From NCBI RefSeq assembly GCF_003731635.1, contig NZ_RCUA01000044.1:1-64000 (forward strand): DNA of 64,000 nt, in the 5' to 3' direction. The first letter of the stretch is position 1; every line of letters starts with the position of its first letter. The notes under the pieces were generated by a model. The model was not told the origin of the DNA, searched no databases, and worked only from the letters and a program-made list of their open reading frames with translations. The translations under genes and the position numbers were made by a program. This DNA comes from Marisediminitalea oceani. GTDB taxonomy: Bacteria; Pseudomonadota; Gammaproteobacteria; Enterobacterales; Alteromonadaceae. Shown one piece after another: positions 1-9,573 of this stretch.

Positions 1-107
1 GCGTCGTGATCTAAGTCGTTTTCGTCTAGCCCTCAGGGATCACTCTGAGAGGGTAAACTTCTATGCAGATTGGTATAACCTCAGAGCTTATCAGGCCCGG
101 ACGTAAC

Positions 108-707
108 ATGCGTTATTTTATTGGATTGGGTTTATCGCCAGCGAACAAACTGGCCTTGGACTGCTGGCGGGAGAAATGCCTGCCGGAACTTCCGCGCGTC
201 AAAATGCCGCTGAATACTAAAGCGCCCATACGCCAGCCGCGCCCGGTGCCGGCAGCTAACTTTCATATTACCCTGTGCTTTTTAGGGTCTGTTTCGCCAC
301 GCCAGTTAGAAGCGGTAACCGAGTGCCTCGCTGAGGTGACGTCGCAACCTTTTGAATTGTCGCTCAATACAACCGGCTTTTGGTCGGGGCCGAAGATTTT
401 CTATGTTGGCCCCGAACAGGTTCCGGAACCGTTGTCAGAACTGGCCGCAAAGGCAACGGCCGCCGCCCGTCAGGCAGGCATCACCGTCGAGAAGCGCGAC
501 TATCAGCCTCATGTTACAATGATCCGCAACGTTAAAGCTGACTTTCCCCCACCGCTTTTTCCGCCCTCAGTTGTCTGCCAGTTTAGTCAGTTCCATTTAT
601 TTGAATCGGTCTCTACTCAATCTGGTGTAACATACCCTATTCGCCAAAGCTGGCCGCTGCGTAACACTAACTCAGTGCGCGAAAAATTGCTGCGCGGGAA
701 TTTTTAA
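108..707 (+). CDS. thpR: RNA 2',3'-cyclic phosphodiesterase (ThpR/LigT family)
   Basis: A 199-residue member of the 2H phosphoesterase family, which opens 2',3'-cyclic phosphates on RNA ends. Both signature HxTx motifs are visible: HITL at residues 53-56 and HVTM at 135-138, giving the two catalytic His/Thr pairs. The start at 108 is chosen because family proteins begin directly with the first beta strand (here MRYFIGL). An in-frame ATG at 63 adds 15 residues and has the better ribosome-binding site (GAGAGGG), but that site lies in a short hairpin at about 30-53. The gene is followed by purU about 70 bases on. The family call is firm and the start is uncertain. Confidence 0.88.
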   Translation: MRYFIGLGLSPANKLALDCWREKCLPELPRVKMPLNTKAPIRQPRPVPAANFHITLCFLGSVSPRQLEAVTECLAEVTSQPFELSLNTTGFWSGPKIFYVGPEQVPEPLSELAAKATAAARQAGITVEKRDYQPHVTMIRNVKADFPPPLFPPSVVCQFSQFHLFESVSTQSGVTYPIRQSWPLRNTNSVREKLLRGNF

Positions 708-775
708 CCTTTGCCTCTTTACAGCACTGTCGCTGCTCGGTAAAAAGACACATCACTTTAGAGAACACCAGTAAC

Positions 776-1630
776 ATGCACCAAACTTTCAGACTTATTA
801 TCGATTGCCCCGACCAGGTTGGCCTGGTTGCACGAGTATCCCAGTTTCTGGCTGACCATGATGCGTCAATCCTCGAAGCCAGCCATCATACCGACGTTCA
901 GACCGGTCGGTTTTTTATGCGCCACGAAATCAGTACCGACTCATTAACGCTCTCTTATGATCGTTTTATTGAAGAATTTACCCCGCTGGCGAATGAGTTC
1001 CAGATGCAGTGGAAGGTAACTGATTCATCCAAGCGCCAGCGAGTAGCACTGCTCAGTAGTGTTGAATCCCATTGTCTGGTGGATATTTTGCATCGCTGGC
1101 ATACCGGCGAGTTACATTGCGATATTCCCTGCATTATTGGTAACCACCCGCAAATGAAGCAGTTTGCTGACTGGTACAAAGTGCCTTTTCACTGGGTAGA
1201 CTTTAAGACCCTGGGGAAAGAAAACGCATTTAAACAAATTGAAGTACTTTTGGATGAATATGCCATCGACCTCACGGTACTTGCCCGTTTTATGCAAATC
1301 CTGCCCGACAATCTTTGCTCAAAACTGGCCGGCAGAGCAATTAATATCCATCACAGCTTTCTGCCCTCCTTTGCCGGGGCCAAGCCCTACCAGCAAGCCT
1401 ATGATCGCGGCGTAAAACTCATTGGTGCAACCTGCCACTACGTTACCCGTGATCTCGATGAAGGCCCGATTATTGAGCAAAGTGTTAAACGCATCAGCCA
1501 CAGTGATACAGCTGCCGACATGGTACGTAAAGGGAAAGACTGCGAAGTTAATGCGCTGGCTACCGGTGTGCGTAACCACCTCGAAGACCGGGTCATCATT
1601 CACCACAACAAAACTGTGGTATTCGCTTAG
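776..1630 (+). CDS. purU: Formyltetrahydrofolate deformylase
   Basis: PurU hydrolyses 10-formyltetrahydrofolate to formate and tetrahydrofolate, balancing the one-carbon pool and feeding formate to PurT. An N-terminal ACT domain (about residues 5-80, starting LIIDCPDQVGLVARV) precedes a formyltransferase-fold catalytic domain (about 88-284). The catalytic Asn and His are seen in NIHHSFLPSF (N190, H192), and the catalytic Asp in DLDEGPII (about D228). The length of 284 residues is normal for the family. The gene is cytoplasmic, has its own upstream gap of about 70 bases and is complete. Confidence 0.96.
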   Translation: MHQTFRLIIDCPDQVGLVARVSQFLADHDASILEASHHTDVQTGRFFMRHEISTDSLTLSYDRFIEEFTPLANEFQMQWKVTDSSKRQRVALLSSVESHCLVDILHRWHTGELHCDIPCIIGNHPQMKQFADWYKVPFHWVDFKTLGKENAFKQIEVLLDEYAIDLTVLARFMQILPDNLCSKLAGRAINIHHSFLPSFAGAKPYQQAYDRGVKLIGATCHYVTRDLDEGPIIEQSVKRISHSDTAADMVRKGKDCEVNALATGVRNHLEDRVIIHHNKTVVFA

Positions 1631-1735
1631 TCCTTTTGTCGCTGGCAGCGCGCCATACAACGCCTGTCAGTTGCATACCTGAGAGCCAAAGCACCACAAT
1701 AGATAACTCTACAATAACAAAATGACAGGAACTCT

Positions 1736-3919
1736 ATGCTTACAATAAAAAAGACGCTCACTGCCACCGCCATAGTGCTGGCACTGGCAGGCTGTACTGA
1801 CGCACCATCGGGCAACGAAAATACCGCCTCAGGTGCTGCCGAAACAACCAGCCAGACAGTTGAAAATACCTTGCTGCAACCTTTTAAAGGCCCCTATGGT
1901 GGCGTACCAGCCTTTGAAGATATGCAACTGGACGATCTGATGCCAGCCATGGAAGCGGCTATGACCGAACACCTGGCCGAAATTGATGCGATTGCAAACA
2001 ACCCCGAAGCGCCGGATTTCGCCAATACGATTGTGGCTTACGAGAAGGCCGGCGACACCATTGGCCGGGTCTATACCTATTATGGTATCTGGAGCTCTAA
2101 TGTATCCAGTCCGGCGTTCCGTGAACTGCAGCGGGAGTTATCACCCAAGCTGTCAGCCTACCGCTCCAAAATCAATCAGAACAGCAAGCTTTTCGAGCGC
2201 ATTAAAGCGGTTTATGAAAGTGACGAACTAAACACGCTTACTGACGAAGAGCAACGTATCACGTGGCTCATCTATAACAGTTTTGCCCGCAATGGTGCTA
2301 CCCTTGAGGGTGAAGCTAAGGCCCGTTACGCCGAAATCAACAAAGAGCTGGCAAGCCTGCATACCCGTTTTTCCAATAACGTACTGGCAGACGAAGAAAA
2401 TTACGTCACGTATATTACAGCCGAGCAACTCGACGGCTTACCGGAAAGTTTTGTTAAAGCAGCAGCCGCTGCTGCCGCAGACCGTGGTAAGGAAGGCATG
2501 TATGCCATTACCAATACGCGTTCATCAATGGATCCTTTCCTGACCTACTCAACGCAGCGGGATTTACGCGAAAAAGTATGGCGCACCTATTACGACCGTG
2601 GCGATAATGGCGACGAGTTTGATAACAACGACATCATCAAACAAATCCTTACCCTGCGCCATGAACGCGTTCAGCTGCTCGGTTACGATAACTACGCTCA
2701 GTGGCGCCTCGAAGATCGCATGGCGAAGAACCCTGAAAATGCCATGGCGCTGATGATGAAAGTCTGGCCAGCGGCACTGGCCCGGGTAGAGGAAGAAGTG
2801 GCCGACATGCAGGCCATTGCCGATGCCGAAGATGCGGACATCGAAATTAAACCCTGGGATTATCGTTTTTACGCCGAGAAAGTTCGTCTCGCGAAATACG
2901 ACCTAGATTCCAATGAGGTGAAACAATACCTGCAACTGGATAAACTGCGCGAAGCCATGTTTTATGTGGCCGGGCGCTTGTTCAACTTTGACTTTAAACC
3001 GGTTCCGGCGGGCACGGTACCGGTATTCCATCCTGATGTGAAAGTATGGGAAGTGGCCGATAAGGACTCTGGCGAACTGGTTGGCCTGTGGTATCTGGAT
3101 CCGTTTGCTCGTCAGGGTAAACGCTCCGGCGCCTGGGCAACTACCTACCGTAGACACACCACCTTTGATGGTGACAAAAACGTTCTGTCGTCTAACAACT
3201 CGAACTTTGTGAAAGGACCGGAAGGTGAGCCAACGCTGATTTCCTGGGATGACGCTGAAACGTACTTCCATGAGTTTGGCCATGCGCTGCACTTCCTGTC
3301 AGCAAACGTTAAATACCCCACTTCACACTCTGGCGTCAGAGACTACACTGAGTTCCAGTCGCAGTTACTGGAGCGATGGCTGACCACTGATGAAGTCATT
3401 GATGAGTACCTGGTACATTATGAAACCGGCGAACCCATTCCGGACAGCCTGATTGCTAAAATCAAGAAGGCATCGACCTTTAATGAAGGCTTCAAGACTA
3501 CCGAATATATGGCGTCTGCCATCATGGATCTGCTTTATCACACCACAGATCCTGCCGGTATCGAACCAGACAGTTTTGAGCGTGAACAACTCAAAGCACT
3601 TGGCATGCCTGAAGAAATTGTGATGCGTCATCGTACTCCTCACTTTGGCCATGTTTTCTCTGGTGAGGGTTATTCAGCGGGTTACTATGGCTATATGTGG
3701 GCAGAAGTATTAACCGCGGATGCAGCAGAAGCTTTTGAAGAAGCGCCGGGCGGCTTTTACGATGAAGAAGTGTCAGCCAAGCTGGTGAAGTACTTATTCT
3801 CGGTGCGCAATGCTATGGATCCGGCCGAGGCCTATCGCATGTTCCGTGGTCGCGATGCTAACGTTGAAGCGCTTATGCGTGACCGTGGCTTTCCGGTAAC
3901 ATCAGAGCAGGATAAGTAA
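1736..3919 (+). CDS. M3 family peptidyl-dipeptidase, predicted lipoprotein (Dcp-like)
   Basis: A zinc metallopeptidase of the M3 (thimet oligopeptidase/Dcp) family that trims short peptides. The HEFGH zinc site is at residues 512-516, followed by the conserved downstream Glu-containing helix (YTEFQSQLLE). The N terminus is a lipoprotein signal with lipobox LALAGC and a Ser/Thr/Asn-rich linker, so the enzyme is probably anchored in the cell envelope rather than cytoplasmic like E. coli Dcp. Its 727 residues fit the family. It is a single gene closed by a strong terminator at 3941. Whether it acts as a dipeptidyl carboxypeptidase or an oligopeptidase cannot be told from sequence. Confidence 0.93.
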   Translation: MLTIKKTLTATAIVLALAGCTDAPSGNENTASGAAETTSQTVENTLLQPFKGPYGGVPAFEDMQLDDLMPAMEAAMTEHLAEIDAIANNPEAPDFANTIVAYEKAGDTIGRVYTYYGIWSSNVSSPAFRELQRELSPKLSAYRSKINQNSKLFERIKAVYESDELNTLTDEEQRITWLIYNSFARNGATLEGEAKARYAEINKELASLHTRFSNNVLADEENYVTYITAEQLDGLPESFVKAAAAAAADRGKEGMYAITNTRSSMDPFLTYSTQRDLREKVWRTYYDRGDNGDEFDNNDIIKQILTLRHERVQLLGYDNYAQWRLEDRMAKNPENAMALMMKVWPAALARVEEEVADMQAIADAEDADIEIKPWDYRFYAEKVRLAKYDLDSNEVKQYLQLDKLREAMFYVAGRLFNFDFKPVPAGTVPVFHPDVKVWEVADKDSGELVGLWYLDPFARQGKRSGAWATTYRRHTTFDGDKNVLSSNNSNFVKGPEGEPTLISWDDAETYFHEFGHALHFLSANVKYPTSHSGVRDYTEFQSQLLERWLTTDEVIDEYLVHYETGEPIPDSLIAKIKKASTFNEGFKTTEYMASAIMDLLYHTTDPAGIEPDSFEREQLKALGMPEEIVMRHRTPHFGHVFSGEGYSAGYYGYMWAEVLTADAAEAFEEAPGGFYDEEVSAKLVKYLFSVRNAMDPAEAYRMFRGRDANVEALMRDRGFPVTSEQDK

Positions 3920-3940
3920 CCGAAACGGTTAATAAAATAA

Positions 3941-3967
3941 AGGCCAGCCGCAAGGCTGGCCTTTTTG
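3941..3967 (+). terminator. Rho-independent terminator after the M3 peptidase
   Basis: Perfect 9-bp stem AGGCCAGCC / GGCTGGCCT with a GCAA loop, followed by TTTTTG. It lies between the plus-strand peptidase and the convergent minus-strand lipoprotein gene. An A-rich stretch precedes it, so it may work in both directions. Confidence 0.9.
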
Positions 3968-3979
3968 TTTCTGCCCCGG

Positions 3980-4846
3980 TTACTCGGGCAACTTCACCTT
4001 AATAAGCTTTGCAGCACTCAGTGGTGAGCTTTCCTGAGTCAGCCAGATAGTATTATTTTCGCGAACACAGAGGCCTTCTACCTGCCCGTAGCCGTTAAGC
4101 TTATAGGTACTGATTAGGTCAAACTCAGCTGACAGGGTGGCAATAAACGGCTTGAACATGCCCAGAGCATTACTGGTATAGCCAACAATTACATAGCGGT
4201 TATTTTGTGCGTCAAAATCAGCGCCAGTTACCACTCCAGGGATCCCTGATACCTCTGCTACCGGCGATAAAAGCGGGGTTACCTTGCCCTTGTCGAGCAA
4301 ATACACTTTTACTACACGAGTTAGCCAGCTCTTGGAAAACAGTACCAGTTGGTCGCCCCGGGAGACCATCGCTTCTGCATCGTAATCGTGCGCGTAGTAC
4401 TCGTTTTTGCCAACATCGTAGTTTTCATAGTTGACCGGTAAAGGCGTGATATCGCCCGTATCGGCCCTGCTGACCTTTAACACTGCCAGATCACTGCGTT
4501 TACCGGCATTGTTACCAAAGTCACCAATGTAGTAAAACTCGCTGTCTGCCGTTACCGACTCCCAGTCTGTATTCTTGCGCGGCAATTTCTCACTTTTTAT
4601 AATCGTGCCGGCAGTATCCAGAGTAAATAAGTCGGGGCTGTTGCCCGAATCATTGATAGTGTAAATATGGTTGGCATCACAATATAAGCCCGAGGTTTCC
4701 ACTAACTGTTCGTCTAAAACAATGTCTTCGAGCACTTCGATACCGCTGTCGTTGCCAGAATCCGTACTGCTGCAAGCGGCAGGGAGCAATAACAGGCTCA
4801 TTGCAAGTGCCTTACCAGCACCTGCCATAAAAGAAAGATTATTCAT
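3980..4846 (-). CDS. Putative lipoprotein with beta-propeller-like repeats, function unknown
   Basis: A 288-residue protein with an N-terminal signal and lipobox (LLPAACSS), so predicted to be lipidated. The body has repeated short strands of the kind seen in NHL or SdiA-regulated propellers, for example ETSGLYCDANHIYTINDSG and DWESVTADSEFYYIGDFGNN, and ends with EGLCVRENNTIWLTQE. The recurring pattern of a residue pair then DxDG or EG resembles proteins annotated as SdiA-regulated or esterase-like phytase domains, but I cannot assign an enzyme activity. It converges on the M3 peptidase gene across a shared terminator and is monocistronic. A role in envelope or extracellular binding is only an inference. 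Confidence 0.7.
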   Translation of the reverse strand: MNNLSFMAGAGKALAMSLLLLPAACSSTDSGNDSGIEVLEDIVLDEQLVETSGLYCDANHIYTINDSGNSPDLFTLDTAGTIIKSEKLPRKNTDWESVTADSEFYYIGDFGNNAGKRSDLAVLKVSRADTGDITPLPVNYENYDVGKNEYYAHDYDAEAMVSRGDQLVLFSKSWLTRVVKVYLLDKGKVTPLLSPVAEVSGIPGVVTGADFDAQNNRYVIVGYTSNALGMFKPFIATLSAEFDLISTYKLNGYGQVEGLCVRENNTIWLTQESSPLSAAKLIKVKLPE

Positions 4847-4962
4847 AACTCAATTAACGCGGTGAAACGTTCCATTTGTTGCCGCTAATAAGACTGGCGA
4901 TTTGTACTCACCCGGCAAACAGCGATTTTGCCTGCCGGGAACATCAGCTTCCCCTATAAGGT

Positions 4963-5760
4963 TTAGCTGAGCTTTTTACGAGTCAGGAGCAACAGACCCA
5001 GAGAAAGCAATGCAATGCCGGCTGGCGCCGGAACCGGTTCACTGTCTGTACAAGCGGGATGTTCCGGGTTTTCCGCACAAAAGTCCACGGTTTCCTGTAA
5101 TTTCACTTCGGCGAAATTAGTGACGAAATCATCGATTTCACTCTGCACGGTGGTATTAAGCTCGTTTAAATCGAAGCTGTTACCGCCATTATTCAGAGCT
5201 AAGTCAATCAGCTCGCCAAATTCACCGCCCAATACCACATTAAACAACGCAGAGTTGTCTTTTAGCACGCCATCCAGTGAGTCGGCATCGAAATAGTTGT
5301 CGCTGTTGCTGGCTTCGTCGGCAAACAAAATCAGGTTTTTCACCGCATCGTCGCGGTAACTGAGCCCTGGCTGTTCTGAAGGCAGCGCTTCCAGCGCGTA
5401 AGCCGTGGCATCATAAGCGGGTTCATCGGCGCCAACTGGTGTGATCCCTGCCATTGCACTGGCAAAGCCTACCGCATCAACGAAATCAGACAGGAGACGG
5501 ATGCTGTCACCTGCAAAGCCGTAGCCTATAAGTGCAAACTGAGCGTCCAGCCCACCGTTTTGCAAAATACTGGCAAAGGTACCTATGCTGTCACGAAGGT
5601 TATTGTGGATAGTGCTCATTGAACCACTTTCGTCCACCAGCATAACAATATCGGTTTTAATAAGGGCCGCATTAGCAGGGGCCGTAACAGTGAATAAACC
5701 AAACCCGAGCATAACGGCGGCTATCAGGGCTGACCACGTTTTTCTGTTCTGTCTTTTCAT
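4963..5760 (-). CDS. VWA-domain protein with PEP-CTERM-like C-terminal sorting signal
   Basis: A 265-residue exported protein. A signal peptide (about 1-31, ending NAALI) is followed by a von Willebrand A domain with an intact metal-ion-dependent adhesion site, DESGS at residues 43-47. The C terminus has the tripartite sorting layout: VPAPAG motif, hydrophobic segment, then basic RKK at the end, as in PEP-CTERM substrates of exosortase. A short Cys-bearing segment (FCAENPEHPACTDSEP) precedes the anchor. It is probably surface-exposed or matrix-associated and involved in adhesion, which is inferred. It is monocistronic, and the AT-rich 270 bases beyond its start carry its promoter and that of the antiporter. 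Confidence 0.85.
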   Translation of the reverse strand: MKRQNRKTWSALIAAVMLGFGLFTVTAPANAALIKTDIVMLVDESGSMSTIHNNLRDSIGTFASILQNGGLDAQFALIGYGFAGDSIRLLSDFVDAVGFASAMAGITPVGADEPAYDATAYALEALPSEQPGLSYRDDAVKNLILFADEASNSDNYFDADSLDGVLKDNSALFNVVLGGEFGELIDLALNNGGNSFDLNELNTTVQSEIDDFVTNFAEVKLQETVDFCAENPEHPACTDSEPVPAPAGIALLSLGLLLLTRKKLS

Positions 5761-6029
5761 TTTTTTACTACGGTAATGCGTTGTTATAAAAGAAAAAATG
5801 CAATAATCATTCCATTAAAAAAAGTGGCTCAAGATCATTGATTTATAAAAGTTGAAGCCAACATTATTATCATTTTTGTAAAAAACTTCGACATAATTAT
5901 ACCTGTATCATTTAAACCGTTTCCAGAGCGGAAAGTGAACACATGATACAATTCTGGTGTATAACATCTGGTAGGAATCTAATTGCTGTTGTTTTAGGTA
6001 ACAGCCAAACAATAATAAGGACTCTTTGA

Positions 6030-7853
6030 GTGTCAGATCCAACTATTGCTCTGGTCGCCGTCGGCCTGCTTTCAATCAGTTGTCAGTATTTAGCTTACAA
6101 GATCCGTTTACCGGCCATTTTGCCTCTGTTAGTCGTGGGTATTCTGGTTGGTCCGGTTTTTAATGTATTAGATGCAGACGCCCTGTTTGGTGATTTACTC
6201 TTTCCGGTAGTATCGCTATCGGTCGCCATTATTCTGTTTGAAGGTGCGCTGACCCTTAAATACAGTGATATTGCCGGGCACGGTAACATGGTCAGAAACC
6301 TCTGTAGCATCGGGGTTCTGGTCACCTGGATCATCGCCGCCACTGTGGCCCACTATGCGCTGGACATTAGCTGGCAGCTCTCGTTCTTATTCGGAGCCAT
6401 CGTCACCGTAACCGGGCCCACCGTTATTGTGCCTATGCTTCGAACCGTACGCCCCCAGACAAACCTTGGCAATATACTGCGCTGGGAAGGGATTATTATT
6501 GATCCCATCGGAGCATTACTGGCGGTGTTGGTTTACGAATATATCATTTCGTCGCAGAGCGCCGTGTCTCACACCCTGGTAGCTTTTGGTAAAACGATCG
6601 GTATCGGGCTCGGCCTGGGTATGGCAGTGGGCTACTTCCTGGGGATCACTCTGCGCCACAATCTGGTTCCTCATTATTTACGCAATACAGCGGTCCTAAC
6701 CATCATCCTGGCAGCCTTTGCCGGTTCCAATTATTTCGCTCACGAGTCCGGGCTGCTAACCGTTACCGTGATAGGCGTCATGATGGCGAACATGCGGGAT
6801 GTGGACGTTGAGGACATCCTTGAGTTCAAGGAAACGCTCAGTGTTTTGCTTATTTCCGGGCTGTTTATATTACTTGCTACCCGCCTCGATTTAGGCGCCG
6901 TGGCAGATGTAGGCTGGGCAGCAGTGGCCGTTTTATTCTCGATCATTTTCATTGCCCGTCCGCTGGCAGTGTTTGTCTCATCCATCGGTACCGGACTTAA
7001 CCTGCGCGAACTGGCTTTGCTGAGCTGGCTGGCTCCACGAGGTATCGTTGCCGCGGCTGTCTCCGCCTTGTTTTCACTCAAACTGGAGCAACTCGGCTAT
7101 GCCCAGGTAGAAATCATCGTGCCGTTAGTTTTCCTGGTGATCATTGCCACCGTGGTGTTACAGGGCCTTACGGCTAAGCCCGTAGCGGCACTGCTCAAGG
7201 TGCGCGCTCCGGTACCCAATGGATTTCTGCTGTTTGGTGCCAGCGAATTCAGTCGCATGCTGGCCAAAGAACTGATTAAACATAAGGTGCCGGTACGGGT
7301 AGCCGATACCAACTGGGATGCTATCCGCGCGGCCAGAATGCAGGATATCCCGGTGTATTTTGGTAATCCTACATCTGAGCATGCCGCCATCCATCTGGAT
7401 TTAAACACCATAGGTACGGTACTGCTGTTATCGCCCTATAAACAGCTAAATCCTATGATTGGTTATCATTTTGAGTACACGTTGGGTAAGGATAAGGTCT
7501 GGGGCCTGACCAACAATGAACTCGCAACCCGGCCTAGCCATCAGGTTTCCAGGGATTATGCTAAAAAACTGTCGTTGTTTGCTGAAGGCATTACCTACGG
7601 GTACCTGGCCAGTGCGGTTAGTCGTGGTGCGCAAATAAAAACCACGGCGCTTACACCTGAGTTCACTTTTAAGGACTATATGGAAAAGTACGGTGATGCT
7701 GCTACCCCACTGATGTACATCAACGAAAATAACCGCATGCATGTTTTGCTTAGTTCAGATGAAACGATTCCGCGCGCTGGCAGTAAGCTGGTCAGTTTGG
7801 TGGAAGCTGAGGTGCTGGATTCAGAAAAAGTCGTGAAGCCGGCAAAAGACTAA
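6030..7853 (+). CDS. CPA1-family cation:proton antiporter with C-terminal Rossmann (TrkA-N-like) domain
   Basis: A 607-residue inner-membrane antiporter. About twelve hydrophobic segments fill residues 1-390 and show the Na+/H+ exchanger fold, with conserved FEGALTL and the substrate-binding region around VTGPTVIVPML. A soluble tail from about residue 395 begins NGFLLFGASEFSRMLAKELI, a dinucleotide-binding Rossmann pattern, suggesting nucleotide gating as in NhaP2/KefC-type proteins. The start is a GTG, preceded by AATAAGGAC. Likely exchange is Na+ or K+ for H+, for pH and salt homeostasis, and the ion is not decidable here. The gene ends at a hairpin (7861). It is single, with no partner gene. 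Confidence 0.9.
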   Translation: MSDPTIALVAVGLLSISCQYLAYKIRLPAILPLLVVGILVGPVFNVLDADALFGDLLFPVVSLSVAIILFEGALTLKYSDIAGHGNMVRNLCSIGVLVTWIIAATVAHYALDISWQLSFLFGAIVTVTGPTVIVPMLRTVRPQTNLGNILRWEGIIIDPIGALLAVLVYEYIISSQSAVSHTLVAFGKTIGIGLGLGMAVGYFLGITLRHNLVPHYLRNTAVLTIILAAFAGSNYFAHESGLLTVTVIGVMMANMRDVDVEDILEFKETLSVLLISGLFILLATRLDLGAVADVGWAAVAVLFSIIFIARPLAVFVSSIGTGLNLRELALLSWLAPRGIVAAAVSALFSLKLEQLGYAQVEIIVPLVFLVIIATVVLQGLTAKPVAALLKVRAPVPNGFLLFGASEFSRMLAKELIKHKVPVRVADTNWDAIRAARMQDIPVYFGNPTSEHAAIHLDLNTIGTVLLLSPYKQLNPMIGYHFEYTLGKDKVWGLTNNELATRPSHQVSRDYAKKLSLFAEGITYGYLASAVSRGAQIKTTALTPEFTFKDYMEKYGDAATPLMYINENNRMHVLLSSDETIPRAGSKLVSLVEAEVLDSEKVVKPAKD

Positions 7854-7860
7854 CAGAATA

Positions 7861-7884
7861 GCACCCTGTCTGTGGACAGGGTGC
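7861..7884 (+). terminator. Terminator-like hairpin after the antiporter gene
   Basis: Perfect 10-bp stem GCACCCTGTC / GACAGGGTGC with a TGTG loop, starting 8 bases after the stop codon. No clear T-run follows (CTCTCC), so this may be a Rho-dependent or RNA-stabilising hairpin rather than a classical terminator. Confidence 0.6.
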
Positions 7885-8344
7885 CTCTCCCTGGAAACAA
7901 CGAGCAATTAGATGGTGCGTTAGGTGCAACCTTTTGAATTTTTGTTTTGCCTAATTACAGCGTCGCTTGGTTATAGCAATCAACAGGCCAACTTTAGTAT
8001 AATTTATAAATAACTGAAATATTGGAACTTTATAAATATATCCAGCCAATTTCACCAAAAGTATGCCTTACAAAGCACCACAATAAAGCACAATATGCTT
8101 CATCGCACCAAATTGGTTAATCTGGTAGGCAAGAAGCTCCTTTTCGATGGTTAGCAAAGAAATAATAGGGCCGGTATACAATCTCGGGGGGCTGCCCGTT
8201 CGCCGATTTTTTGACAAAAATCATCATTAGTGGTGTTTCTTTGCACTTCCATCGAAGGGCTACTCTGTCATTTTTCTTTGAGCTTGAGGAATAGCGCTGG
8301 CATCAACCCTGTGACTGGGGCTCGCTCCCAGCCGGTGCATGCCG
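7885..8344. other. 460-base intergenic stretch without a recognised gene
   Basis: This lies between the ends of two convergent genes. I see no convincing ORF, tRNA or repeat. Its middle is AT-rich, and it holds several GCACCA/TGGTGC-like half sites (about 7914, 8083, 8107) and a weak 5-bp hairpin near 8310 that could end the minus-strand DUF2891 transcript. Its composition differs from the flanking genes and may be decayed sequence. Confidence 0.4.
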
Positions 8345-9430
8345 TCAGAGCCCCTGGCGACTAAGCAGTGCATACATGGCAAAGCTACCTAGCCAGTGCG
8401 TTCCTTCATAGTGGTTATCTACAATAGTCGGTAATGCCGCATTAACGTGCGCATCGCCAATAGCTTGCAGATGACCGTATTCCGCAGGAAACGCTTTGGC
8501 AACCCCATACAACGACCAGGCCCGGCTGAAATTGAGCCCGTCCAGATGAACCAGTTTTCCATCAGTGCGATCGCTCACACGGGCAGGCTCCAGAGTAAAT
8601 GTCTGATTAATCAGTTCTGGTATAAAATCACCAGCCCAGCTTTTGAACTGCTCCCCGGGTAGTACCTTGCGCATTAGGTTTAACTCTTCAAAACAGGGCG
8701 ACAGAAAATCGAATCCGTTAGGCTCCCAGGCAAGGGGACACTGCTTATCACTAAGGTACCAGTGCAAGGCACGCGCTCTGATGAGTTGTGCCAGCGCATC
8801 GTTATCTGTTGCCACGGCAAAGTCATACGCCATTGAAAGCCCGAATGCGGTGTTGGGGTGTTCACCGGTGCGAATAGGATAGATAAGTTTCGGTAAAAAG
8901 GTTTCATACTTACTAACCATCAGCTCAGTTAATGGCTTAAGGTTTTGCTCCAGCTTTCTGGCCAGCGGATCATGCCAGTTGTGCAGTTCGGCTGCCAGCG
9001 TTAGTAACCACGCCCAGCCGTAAATGCGTTCGTAGTTTTTATTACCGGGCGTCGCAAAAAAAGCCACTTCTACTGCAATGTTCTCTGCCGTCAGATTGGT
9101 TTTCAGGATTGCTTTAATGGTTTCTCTTTCAGCAAGATCCGGAAAATTACGCAGCAGATTGACCATCATCCAATGACCATGCACGCTAGAGTGCCAGTCA
9201 AAACAACCATAAAAGGCCGGGTGCAGTGCTTTGGGTGATTTCAGATATTCGTCACCATCCAGCACCTGATTGAGTTTATTGGGATACTCCACCTGGGTAC
9301 ATTTGAGTGGTAGAGAAGCCAGACGATTAGCTTCTTCAAGAGTAAGTGCCGGGGTGCTTGCCTGACTATACGAAGACCAGATACTCAGCGCAATGGCGAG
9401 CAGAATCGTTAGCAGCCTGAAAATAACCAT
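8345..9430 (-). CDS. DUF2891 family exported protein
   Basis: A 361-residue protein matching the DUF2891 family, as shown by the early motif FYGCFDWHSSVHGHWMMV, the YGWAWLL segment and the C-terminal HWLGSFAMYAL. An all-alpha toroid like glycoside hydrolases is likely from the regular helix pattern, but no activity is known to me for the family. The start is put at 9430 because ATG there follows AAAAAGGAAAATCAGATC and opens a clean signal peptide (MVIFRLLTILLAIALSIWSS, cut near SQASTP). An upstream in-frame ATG at 9517 would add 29 implausible residues. It is periplasmic or secreted. The neighbour upstream on the same strand is waaA, separated by structured intergenic DNA. Confidence 0.85.
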   Translation of the reverse strand: MVIFRLLTILLAIALSIWSSYSQASTPALTLEEANRLASLPLKCTQVEYPNKLNQVLDGDEYLKSPKALHPAFYGCFDWHSSVHGHWMMVNLLRNFPDLAERETIKAILKTNLTAENIAVEVAFFATPGNKNYERIYGWAWLLTLAAELHNWHDPLARKLEQNLKPLTELMVSKYETFLPKLIYPIRTGEHPNTAFGLSMAYDFAVATDNDALAQLIRARALHWYLSDKQCPLAWEPNGFDFLSPCFEELNLMRKVLPGEQFKSWAGDFIPELINQTFTLEPARVSDRTDGKLVHLDGLNFSRAWSLYGVAKAFPAEYGHLQAIGDAHVNAALPTIVDNHYEGTHWLGSFAMYALLSRQGL

Positions 9431-9573
9431 GATCTGATTTTCCTTTTTATTTGTGATGGTTATCAGGCATGGTCTGCAATTCATGCCGGTAAGTAAAGGA
9501 GTTTTGAAACCAGGCATACCATAAGCGGTTTATGGCGTTAAGAGAAAATGTAGTGACAAGATGTTTCAGAATA

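Noticed and set aside
7885-8344. GCACCA/TGGTGC-like half sites suggesting NtrC binding
   Set aside because: They lie between the ends of two convergent genes with no promoter to control, and the half sites are unpaired or imperfect.
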